Shown here piece after piece: positions 34,350-45,158 of a stretch of DNA of 64,000 bases. This DNA comes from Selaginella moellendorffii (taxonomy: Eukaryota; Streptophyta; Lycopodiopsida; Selaginellales; Selaginellaceae), in assembly GCF_000143415.4 (NCBI RefSeq), contig NW_003314302.1, forward strand, positions 451,182 through 515,181. The letters run 5' to 3'. The notes under the pieces were generated by a model that was not told where the DNA came from, searched no databases, and saw only the letters and a program-made list of their open reading frames with translations. The position numbers and the translations under genes were made by a program. Within the stretch, counting starts at the first letter, position 1. Each line of letters begins with the position of its first letter.

Positions 34350-34695
34350 GGCCGTTCCCAGGCACGGCCTCGCTCGTTCCCTCCAGAATGCACTCGCTGG
34401 GCTAACGCCCGGCTCGCCCGTTTTGGGCAGGAACGTGCTCACCCTACCCGGGAACTGCCTCATCCCCAAGCACTTTCCCATTCATAAAGAGACCCTTGAT
34501 TCCAGACACCATAACCGAAACACCGCAGTTGCAAATGGAGAAGAGCTGGCCTTGAGATGCGCCTACGCATGTTGATTAGTATCGTGTGGTTAAGCCACAC
34601 TTACCCTTCTAAAGCAAACCTAAGATTATGCGAATTAAATCTCTTTAGCCATAACAATAAGAGGAAGTTTAGGGTTTTAGGGGCGTCATGAGTAA

Positions 34696-36699
34696 ATGAT
34701 CGATCGTCGCGGCGCCAGGAAATCTGTTAGTACTTTCTTCGCGGCATCGAGATCTTGCCTCGATCCCGAGCTGTCAGCGAGATTCCTCCTGTGGAGCCGA
34801 AATCGCGAGCAACAGGAAGACAATCCCCTCGTCTTGGCCGCATTGAGGGCGTGTAGGAGATTGAAGGACTTGGAGAGCGGCAAGAGGATCCACTGGAATC
34901 ATCTCCGGCGACGAGGTACGAGCATTTACATCTCCACGTCGCTGTTTGATATGTACGCCAAATGCCACAGCTTGGGAGACGCCTGTGCGGTGTTCCAGAG
35001 AATGCCGTGCCACGCCTTGGTTTCCTGGAACGCTTTCTCGCTGGGGCTCGTGGAAAATGGCGAGAACGAGCTAGCTCTCGAGTTCTTCCAGAGGCTCGTG
35101 CAAGGAAGCTGTGCGATGGATGCTAGAACTTTTGTGTCCGCGCTGATGGCTTGCGCTGGCTTGGCGGAGCTTGATCATCGCGCGAGATGGTGCTTGGAGA
35201 AAGGTATGGAGATTCATTCCTTAGCTGCGAAGAGAGGCTGTGACTTGGATAAGTTTGTGGTTGCCAGTTTGGTCGATTTGTACGCGAAGTGTGGGAGCAT
35301 GGAGGAAGCGCGAGAAGTTTTCGAGAAGGCTACACAGCGTGATGTGGTGTTGTGGACTGCTTTGATTTTCGGTTACGTAGAGAACGGCCAGTGCGAAGTG
35401 GCTATGGAGCTCTACGAATCCATGAAAGGTGAAAGTTGTGTGCCAAATGCGAGGACGTTTGTTGCGGTTCTCATGGCGTGTGGTGCTTTGGCAGAGAAAG
35501 AAGCTGGCGTGGAGTCAAACGGGAGGGCCGTGAAGCTCAAGAGCTTGGAAACATGTTTCACCATCCACGCTCGAGCTTTGGAGGGGAGCTGCAACGCAAA
35601 CTTGGACTGCTTCGTGGCAAGTAATTTGGTCGATGTGTATGCCAAGTCTGGAAGCTTGCTTGACGCTCGAGCTGTTTTTGACAGGATGCCTGAGCACGAC
35701 GTTGTGCTGTGGACGTGTCTGATCCTTGGATGCGTGCAAAACGGCGAGAGCGAGGTCGCTCTGGAGCTTTACGAGTGCATGGAAGCGCAAGGTTGTGCGA
35801 GAAACTCTCGAAGTTTTGTAGCCGGACTAATGGCTTGCGCTTGTTTGGCCGCGCAGGAAGAGAGCGATGAGATCATCCATTGGAAGGTCAAGAATCTGGA
35901 AAAGTCTCTCCGGATCCACTCTCAAGCAGCGAAAGCCGTCCAACTCGGTGATATCTTCCTCTCCAGCGCCCTGGTCGACACTTACGCAAAGTGTAAGAGC
36001 ATGCTGGACGCTCGAGCGTTGTTCGACCAGATGAAGCATCACGACGTCGTGTCGTGGACCTCGTTGCTACTGGGATATGCTGAGACGGGGGAGAGCAAGA
36101 TGGTTTTGGAGCTGTTCAAAGCTTTTGAATGCACAGGGCTGGAAGCAACGCTGCCAACCTTTGCAGCGGTGCTGATGGCTTGCGGGACTTTGGTGGATCT
36201 GGAAACCGGAAGGGAAATCCATGCTGGGATCTGCAAGAGGGGACTGGAGAGCAGCAGCGTCACAAACAGTGTCATCGATTTCTACGGCAAGTGTGGAAGT
36301 ATAGCCGTTGCTCAGCACATCTTTGATTCTGCTGTGATATCCAGGGACGTGGTTTTGTGGAACACGCTGATAGCAGGCTATAGTCACCAAGGCGATGCAG
36401 CCAAAGTGGTGGAGATCTTTGGTAACGTGCTAGAGGAGGGCGTCAGGCCGGATGGATTTACGTTCCTCTCGGTTATCGCGGCGTGCAGTGCCGCGGGATG
36501 GATCGAGCAGGGCCGGAAGTTTTTCCAGGAGATGTGGAGGTATGACATAGCTCCAGGCCTTCGCCACTACTCGAGCATGGTGGACTTGTTTGGTCGGGCG
36601 AGCTCTCTTGAGGAAGCGGTAGCAGTGGAGCGAGCCATGCCTTTCAAGCACGATCAAGTAGCACGCACGACATTGTTGGCAGCCAGTTTGCGTGATTAA
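34696..36699 (+). CDS. Pentatricopeptide repeat protein (PLS-type, no E/DYW tail)
   Basis: Intronless gene of 667 residues made almost wholly of PPR motifs from about residue 50. Recurrent phrases are VDLYAKCGSMEEAREVFEKA, then RDVVLWTALIFGYVENG, then ARTFVAVLMACG. The alternation of motif lengths fits the PLS class, whose members bind single-stranded RNA in mitochondria or chloroplasts and usually act in RNA editing. The protein stops soon after HYSSMVDLFGRASSLEEAVA, where an E domain would begin, so it lacks the E, E+ and DYW parts needed for editing on its own. The N-terminus (MIDRRGARKSVSTFFAASRS) is basic and Ser-rich, as in an organelle presequence. The target RNA is unknown. A dead fragment of this gene lies 1.5 kb upstream. 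Confidence 0.85.
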   Translation: MIDRRGARKSVSTFFAASRSCLDPELSARFLLWSRNREQQEDNPLVLAALRACRRLKDLESGKRIHWNHLRRRGTSIYISTSLFDMYAKCHSLGDACAVFQRMPCHALVSWNAFSLGLVENGENELALEFFQRLVQGSCAMDARTFVSALMACAGLAELDHRARWCLEKGMEIHSLAAKRGCDLDKFVVASLVDLYAKCGSMEEAREVFEKATQRDVVLWTALIFGYVENGQCEVAMELYESMKGESCVPNARTFVAVLMACGALAEKEAGVESNGRAVKLKSLETCFTIHARALEGSCNANLDCFVASNLVDVYAKSGSLLDARAVFDRMPEHDVVLWTCLILGCVQNGESEVALELYECMEAQGCARNSRSFVAGLMACACLAAQEESDEIIHWKVKNLEKSLRIHSQAAKAVQLGDIFLSSALVDTYAKCKSMLDARALFDQMKHHDVVSWTSLLLGYAETGESKMVLELFKAFECTGLEATLPTFAAVLMACGTLVDLETGREIHAGICKRGLESSSVTNSVIDFYGKCGSIAVAQHIFDSAVISRDVVLWNTLIAGYSHQGDAAKVVEIFGNVLEEGVRPDGFTFLSVIAACSAAGWIEQGRKFFQEMWRYDIAPGLRHYSSMVDLFGRASSLEEAVAVERAMPFKHDQVARTTLLAASLRD

Positions 36700-39600
36700 G
36701 TTCCATTCATATAAAGGTTTATGAATTTAAATTTCCGTTTTATATTTATCAAAAGGAAATGTGAATATATTCTAGGATGTAAGGATAAAAGAAATATTTT
36801 GGAAGGATTAAAATTGAGCCTGCGGAGATGAAGAAAACAATTGAAAGCTAAAACACTGACTTATATTTACAAGATATCTACAGCTGCAAAAGAAATTTTT
36901 GTTTTAGATGATACCTTCTAATGGCAGTATTTTCCTCTTAGCCTAAAACATGATGTTGAACTCTCTAGATCGAATGCTCCAGATCCATATGCATTCAAGG
37001 TTTTCATCATTTGCCATATGGCACTGGAGTTTTAGACATTGGTTGTTGTAAATATCCTACTCAACCCACTTCTTAATCTCATCGTCAATTACACATGTTA
37101 CAAAAAGGAGGAGCTGTTGGCATTATAACCTATGGGCCTTGGCATCCAGTGAAGTGATGATGTGTTTCATTCCTCATTTATGGTATGTTAGAACAAAATA
37201 CTGGATATAAGTTAATATATACTGGATATTACTTTCATAAAGCATCTCTATATCTTTTTGGAGATTGCTCAGGAACTTCACCATCTCAACTTTGGCAATA
37301 TCATTTGCAAACCTGTGTTGCAATAGTTTGGGAACCTCTATTTGTGTGGCATGCAATTTTACATTGTTTTGGCCAAGTGACAAGACTAATGGCATCCTAG
37401 TCTTATTTTGTTTTTATTTAAGGAGAGGGCAATACACACTATTTATTAATTCTTTGCTACTGATCTTGATAGCATTCTTATTGAAAAGGAGCTCATGAAG
37501 TAGTTTCTTTTGTTTCCATCTGTTGCTCTTACTTTTAGTGTTCTAATAAATTCACAGTTGCTAAAACATAGGAAAGGCTCCTAACTTGCAGAACCAGCAA
37601 TCCATAAACAATGCTGATGGATCAGGCCCAAATACCTGATAGCCTCAAAGATCTGGAACAAGATAATTCCAGATACTCATTGAGTGACACCAATGATGAC
37701 AACATATCCCATACATCAACACCAGCCCGTTGTGAATTTACTGTGGGTTTGCCAGATATATTCTATTTGATTTATATAGCAAAGTCCCTCTCACATAAAG
37801 TCTTTTAGATGTAGAAATTTTTGCAGTTGCTGGTGCAAAAAACTTCGCAAAAGGCCAGAAAAGAGACAGAGTCCAATCTTGGCTTTGGTCCTGGCCGTGG
37901 AGGTTGACAAGACATGTAAACCATTTTCGTTCCAGGGAAGAACTTGGCGAAATTCCACTCTTTTGCTTCGTCAAATCCTGAAAAAAGACTTTAACTGAAT
38001 ATTGTATATATACTTATCTACAGAATGTAAAGTGCCCTCTGGAGGCAATCGTGGCGTGGCTGGGCGATTAGAGCTGTGTTCGAAGAGCTTGCGTTTTGTG
38101 CTTTGTTTTTTACTTGTGCTTGTCATAGAAGAACAAAAGCTCGGGATTTGGCAGCTGCTCCTTGTCATAAAAGAACAAAGGCTCGGGATTTGGTTTTGAC
38201 AGCTTTGTCTTGATCTTGTTGCTATAATTGCTTTTCATTGTCCTTGAGCATTCTTAGTGTTTCAGGTGACTGAAATACACATATATCATTAAGATAAGTT
38301 AGAAGATCTCACCTTGAAAAGCAAATGAGCCAAGCCTCGTGAGGTGAAAGAGTCGAGCTGCTGACGAGTTTCACTTTCTTTTGAAGGAATCGTCACGCTG
38401 GATGCTGCTTGGCAGTAAAAGAAAAGAAATCAAATGATCATGTAAAGCACGGGAACTGGAATTTCGGCAGGAGTAGCTGAGAATTTGCTCTCGAAATCGG
38501 TGTTAGAGGTAAAGGTGAGTGCATCCTACATATCAGTTTTCTCCTCGTGGTTTACAAGAAAAAAGAAAACTTACCAAGTCGCAAAGAAATCCTACAATAT
38601 TTGTATCTAAACTACAGACTCAAATTTTGTTGTTAAACTTTCTCTATGTTTAATATTACTTACCAAACCAGAGACCCTCTTGTTTTCCTGATATCCTGGC
38701 AATATTTCCTTCTCTTTCTACAATTGAGTGATTCTTCTTTCTTTCCTCTATCAGCACAGCGGCAAGATTGATTGGAATGGGAGAGGCGCTGTGGAGAAAT
38801 CGAGGCACATGCCGACACTACAAGCTCCAGGTAAGAGATTCTTCCCATGTGTGGAGAATGTTCTCTTTGTTCTTTAGTGTGGATGTTATGTTGAAGGTGG
38901 AAGCTTGGGAAACGCTGCCTTGAAGGTAAGCTACGAATTTTCCTCTCCAATTTTTTCTTCCAGGTGATTGTTTCGCAAGAATGTGATAATTGAAATCTGG
39001 GCCGTCCATTGGATAATGTATGTACAATCTAGACCGGTGCATTTCAAAAAATCTGGACCGTTAACATATGGCAATTAACTGGTGATGTGGCACATTTGTG
39101 GCAAGACGAAATATGTGTGATTATGCACCTAAAATTCAACATTGGGTAATGGGTTACATATGTATATTAGATTTATATAGAAACTAAAAGAGAAGAGAAA
39201 AAGGGGATATAAGAAAATTGTTCACTTGGTCCTAACTTGCTCATCCTCTGTATTAAAGAGAAAATTGCTTAGTTGTAAACCTCCAATCCATCCATTAGAG
39301 GAAGTACCACATGAGAAACAAAAGGTTAATGCTAGTCATCTCTTATTCTTTTGAAGAAGCTAGAATCTAGTGCTCCCTTTAATCCATTTGATAAATCCAT
39401 CATAAGATCAAAAGATTGCAGTGTCAATCTCTATATTAGATTCAGCACTCTATAGAAGGACATATGTGTGCATTAGATAGTAATTGACCATTTTAATTAG
39501 CAATTTGCTTGATTGGGCAAATTTTATTTATTTTACATTAGCCAATGTTGTTGCAAAACACTAATGGCAAGTAAATGTATATGACTAACTTGATTTTCAA

Positions 39601-41247
39601 TTTCAACATTTGGATTTTGTTCTTTAGTTTTTCAGAAGTAAAAACTTTAAAAATATCTTTAAAATCTTTTAGTTTCAGAAATATCTCTTTTTCCCTTTTT
39701 CTCTCACATTAAAATTATGTTTTAATCAATTCATTTATAAACCAATATAAAATATCTCTAAGTTTTTATTAAAAAATTAATGGTTATGTAGTGAATAGAT
39801 CTTATAGTAAGAAATTATTTTTATCAATGAATAATAAAATGTATTTATAATATAATTTCAGCTCAAAATTTTATAAAGATATTTTATTTTTGGTTAAAAG
39901 TATACTTAAAAAAATTAATTAACTAAGTTTTTAGAATAAATTATTAAATATAAGGTTAGAGATTTAATCATGATACAACTACTTGGTATTTAGAGTTTTT
40001 AGGAACTAAATTTGAATTATTCAACTATTATTTTTACCTTCTATAATATTTATTTTTTCATCCTCTTTATATAACTATAGAAGTTTAATATCCCATACTT
40101 TTAAACTTTTTATCACTTTGCAACACATTTTTAGATATCCCTATAGTATTGTATTTATTGATTCCATGTGAAATATATTTATTTGTTCTTTCAAAGTATA
40201 GTTGATGAACTTAACACCACTTTTTTCACCTATTATATTAAATTAATATTTATATTAAAAAATATTTTTTATGTTTGTAATTGTTCAATTGTCTTATATC
40301 TAAGATTTCATCAATTATTTTAATGGGAAATAATTTTATAATGACTTGATAAATAAATTTTTTTATCCTCTTTTACAAATTAAAGTGAATAAATGATAGA
40401 AGTGGTGTTTCAGTGTTAATATTATTTTTAATTTTTATATATATATATATAATGCTACTTTTGAGAATAATACATGTTATAGCAAAGTTTAAAGCATAAT
40501 GACCTATTAGAGTGGAAATATGAATAAATTAATAAATAGTCTTTTGTAAGTTTAATATCTCAATTAATTATTTAATTAATTAAATTAAAAGTGAGTTTTA
40601 ATAAAGTTATTATTTTTACATGAATCTTTATAATAAATTTAATTTTTATTTTATTTAATATATTGATAATACAAGCAAATATGTATACAGTTAGTAGTTT
40701 GTGAGCTATAATCCAGCTGAAAAATATAATAAAATAACCTTTATAATGGAATTTATATTTATATTTCTTAAATTAAATGGAGTTTTAAGGTTTCTTAACA
40801 GTAGGCGAAAAAATTGCTTTCATTGACAAATGCTGGTCGTTTTTTCAACACATTTGCCACTATAGTCTTATAATCACCTTGTTGGTGTCCAAGTGGCAAG
40901 GCACAGCAACCATGGCCAAAGAGATATAACTGGAGCTCATCTTCATTTTTCTTACGGAGAGAAGCAATTTTTGCTTAGCTGAGAGCATCAGTCACCTTGT
41001 AAGTTAGCTTTAGAATCGTTCCTTTTGAGCTGGATAGAAAAAGCAATTAGGATTGACAAGCAAGGGAATGATTAGGAGTACCTTGGAGTTCTTCGGTAGT
41101 CTGCACTGTTCTTCTTAAAGCAGGAAGAGCTTCCTCTCGGAGATGGCGCTGTACACTCAAGACAAGCTAACAAAATTGTTCTGCACCTCACAAGAATTTA
41201 GAAAAGAAGAGAGCAGTGACGCTACGAATCAAAGTACCTGGAGAGGC
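36700..41247. other. AT-rich intergenic desert with small repeats
   Basis: 4.5 kb without a recognisable gene, with extreme AT content from about 39,500 to 40,850 and an (AT)n tract near 40436-40450. Between about 38117 and 38192 a ~33-bp unit (cttgtcatagaagaacaaaa, then gctcgggatttgg) occurs twice in tandem. Around 38740-38940 two short frames with splice-like borders could be exon remnants of an unidentified gene. Confidence 0.5.
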
Positions 41248-44200
41248 TCATCGCGGATCTGGAGAGCCCATCGTCTCTGAGAATGCCGGGGAGATGTCGA
41301 ACTGCTTAGAGAGGCCGGAGGGATTGGAGTCGATGGAGGCCATGAACTGCGACGCGTTGTTCTCGATGATGAGAGCGTCTTCCAGCTCGCGGACGATGTC
41401 GGACATGGACGGCCTCCGGCTGGAATGAGGTTGGACGCTCAGCATCGCGACTTCCAGCACTCTCCACATCGCCTCCGGACTGTAGCTGGAGCTGATGCTC
41501 GAGTCGACTATGGCTTCGATGTTTGTGTCTTGGATGTATGGTCTTGCCTGCAAAAATTTAGTAAATCTTTAGAGTCCATCTAAAACTCATGCGGTAGATA
41601 TATTATCCTACCCATTCAACCAAGCTCCACTCCGACCGAGGACGGTCGATGCTCAGTGGCTCACGGCCACAGATGACTTCTAAAAGGACCACTCCAAAGC
41701 TATAGACATCACTTTTAACTGTGAGTTCTTGTGTCAAATAATATCTGGAAAAAACAGTGAGCAAGTTTGTTTCACAGCAATGCAGAGGTTTATGACTTAC
41801 TCCGGGTCTAAATAGCCAGCGGTTCCACGAACTTCCAAAGAGACAACACTATCGCCGTCTTGAGGAGCAAACTTTGAAAATCCAAAATCTGCAACCTTTG
41901 CTGTCATGGATTGATCTAACAAAATGTTACTGGACTTAATATCCCTGTGTATAATTGATAAGTCCCCTCCAGCGTGAAGGAACGAGAGACCTGTTATAAA
42001 CACATGTGTGACAACCTCGAAAGAAAAAGAATGCGTTTTTAACCTTTGGCAGCACCAAGAGCTATAGACAATCTCGTTGGCCAGTCGAGAGGCTTTCGCT
42101 TGAAACCTTCGCCTGTTTAGCAAGTGTCAAGTAGGCAAATGCATATGTTGCATACTTACCATACAATCTATCCTGTAGAGATCCATTTGGCATGTAAGGA
42201 TATATAAGAATCTCTTGTTCATCTTCCGCACAGAAACCAAGCAGTGGAACGAGGTTTTCATGCTGAATTCTTGAGAGAAGATTGAGCTACATAACATTGA
42301 CACACTTCGATACTGAAACGATGAAAACAAGCTTGGTAGTACCTCTGTGTTGAACTCACGAGTTCCTTGTATTGAGCTTGACGATCTAGCCTTCACAGCT
42401 ACAGCTTGACCAGAGAGTGTGCCGTAGAAAACAGTGCCAAATCCACCTTCACCAATCACAGTCTTGTAACAATTGGTCGCATTGACCACCTCTTTCAGAG
42501 AAAGACGGCGTATGTGATTTGACTCTTTTGCATCTTTGGCAATTGTCGTCACATCTGCAGGTCTACTGTCAGCTCCAAAAACAATAAAAGAGAGAAAAAG
42601 CAAGCCTTTCTTACATTGTGGCGTTGCTTTCAACTGGCTGTTCGCACTGAATGCCACAATATCTACCAGCTTCATTTTGCGCTTGCGAATGGCAAAAAAT
42701 AAGCACCCAGCCATGACAACCAAGAGGATTGCAAAGCCGCCAGCAAATCCAGCAATGAAAAACTTCGTCAAACTATGGCCCTTTGCATCCTCACCCCAGC
42801 CTAGTAGCAACTGGTTCCCAGAAAATCTGAAATATTCTATCGTAAGAATGAAAAACTGGGGAAGTCCGCAATGCTCACGTAAAGTTCACCATTTTGCGAA
42901 GGTCAGATGGTATATATCCCCCCAAGTCATTATTGTCCAAGTGCCTACCACAAATATATTGATCAGCCAACAACGACAGCGTCATGTTATACTTACAGCA
43001 CCGCAAGCTTTGGCATATGTCCCAAATACTCAGGAATCGTCCCGTTTAGGTTGTTATTTTCAAGTCCCCTGTGCAAGAAATCAACTCTTGAGGTGGCTTA
43101 TCAATGGGAAACGAACTCACAGTGTCGTCAAATTCTTAAGGGAAGAAAAGTCGGGAATTTCTCCAGTGAACATGTTTTCGTCCAGTTGCCTGTCAACCGC
43201 AAGTCACATACTGTTGCAAAACACAAATGCGTAACTTACAGAATTTCTAGATCCTCCAATCTGCTTAAACTGGTTGGAACAGAACCATTTAGACCTTTTC
43301 CTTCGAGATTTCTGTTCAGAGAATTAAAACTTAGAAGCTTGAAAATATGGGTACGTACTCACACTTCAACTATAGCTGGCCCTCCGCTTCTCATGTCGCA
43401 GTTAATGCCATCCCAGTTTGTCTGCAACGGAAGGCACGGATCTCCCGACCACTGCAATTTAGATCGGTACATTCCCTTCAAAGGCAGCAAAGCACCAACT
43501 ACAAGGAAGAACCAAAGTTAGCACCTTCGACGCTCACTGGGAAGAAAAGAGAACATTACCATCGCGTTTCAAGGTTCCAGCTGCCTTTTTGACAATATGA
43601 TACGCCTCAAGAGCATTCAACATGGGACCCCTTCGACTTGTATCATTGGCAATAAGCGAGATATTCAGTGTCGGGCTCGCAAGCACTTCGAAACATAGCT
43701 TATATCCGGCCAAGCCAGATATTTCCTGAATATCTAAGTTCCTGCGAATCATTTGATGGTTTGCAAGCACGTCAAAAATTCGATCACCAGGCCTCAGTAA
43801 TGGCTCCAGCTCCAAAAAGTGCAGACAAACGTAGAAGTCAAGGTCAGAGCTTTCGACGTGGAATACATATTGTAAAGCGTTATCCGAGGTCGCTGCAGTA
43901 TCCATTACGATCTTTGGAACGTGATCATAAAAGTCGCTGCCAACGCTTCCGTTGACGAACTTATCCGATCGAGATATATCTGTAGACCATATCAAATCTG
44001 ATGGATCGACAGGGTACCTGAAATATTGCTTGAGTACCGAGAGTTAACATCAAAGCTTGATCTGTTTACCTGATGTTTTTGTCCCAGTTCGCAACGTCTA
44101 AACGGGCGATTGTCTCCAGGATGCCATCGGGAAGAAAGAAATTCACCAAAGGCCGGAGTTCCAATGATGATATCACAGGTTTCATACTTGCCGAGAGAGC

Positions 44201-44783
44201 AATAAGGCAGTAGCTCACTTCTTGAGCATCAGCTGTGAAAATTGCCTCGGCATGCTTGACATCATCCGTGAAAGTAACTTTGTGGATCAAAGTCGCGTCC
44301 AGGGAGATACTAAACGATGGCGGAGAGCCTTTCGTGTCATAGTTTCCATAGAAGAACGTCCCTCGGATCAAGTAAATAGTTCCGGGTGTAACTGGCAGCT
44401 TGTAGCAGCTCTTAGTATCGTCAAAGTACCTGAGGTGATCATAGAGCTTATGGTCGAAGCCATTCGCGGGTCCTAAATTCGCCTTGTCTCCTGGAACAAA
44501 AACCGGTCGTCCAAATCCATCAGCGTAAGCGTCATCGGGTATCCAGGTGAGGTTGTGAGAATCCAAAAAAGCGTTGTCACTTCCGCAAGCAAGACTGATA
44601 AAGCTCGCGTTCACAGCTGCGGAAAAAAAAAAAGCGTGAGAGACGAGCGTAAAGACATAGTAGTCAAAGACATAGAAAGTAACACCAAATTTGCATACCT
44701 CCTTGCGAGTTAGCAGCACAGAGCGTCAAGCGCACGAATAGAAGAAAAATTACTGTGAGATTCTCATAGACGCTGATGGCCAT
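41248..44783 (-). CDS. Malectin-like LRR receptor kinase
   Basis: Multi-exon gene on the minus strand. Exon 1 begins at the ATG at 44783 and encodes a signal peptide ([19 protein letters not shown]). A two-part malectin-like domain follows ([13 protein letters not shown] near the start, then the part with NALEAYHIV). Three to four leucine-rich repeats come next, such as [18 protein letters not shown] and [17 protein letters not shown], then a transmembrane helix ([18 protein letters not shown]). The cytoplasmic kinase has [35 protein letters not shown] and [11 protein letters not shown], so all catalytic residues are present (RD type). The family (malectin-like/LRR, LRR-I type, IOS1/SHRK-like) senses signals at the plasma membrane in immunity, symbiosis or growth. 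The ligand is unknown. Introns are short GT-AG. Confidence 0.9.
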
Positions 44784-45158
44784 AAGGAAGAATGTCAGCA
44801 ATCCCCTGTTCCAGCAGCTGGCAGGATCGGAAGCTCCCGCATCTTGGATCGATCGATGCCGCAGCTTTCCAAGAGGAATTTGGAGCCGCGGATTGTGGAG
44901 CGCCAGAAATTGAGAATGTAAGAGCTTGCGACTGACCTCAAGACCTCAAGAACGCCGTGATCGCCATCGCCAGGGCGAGTGCTTCAGCCCTAAAGCCCCG
45001 ACAACGCGAACTACGATGTCATCGCCAGCTTGACGGAATATCCATACGAAAACTGACGGTGTTGGCGGTACTATTCAAAAACCGAATATGCTTTTTGGGT
45101 GTAGGGTTTTAGCTAGGGTTCTTTCTTCGCTCCTGGAAATGTGGGCGATCGCGCTGGA
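44784..45158. promoter_or_regulatory. Divergent promoter region, receptor kinase / PPR gene
   Basis: 375 bp between divergent starts. It contains a TAGGGTTTTAGCTAGGGTTC telo-box-like element about 55 bases before the PPR start (complement of AAACCCTA) and a GATCGATCGAT tract near 44854. No clear TATA box was seen. Confidence 0.4.
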
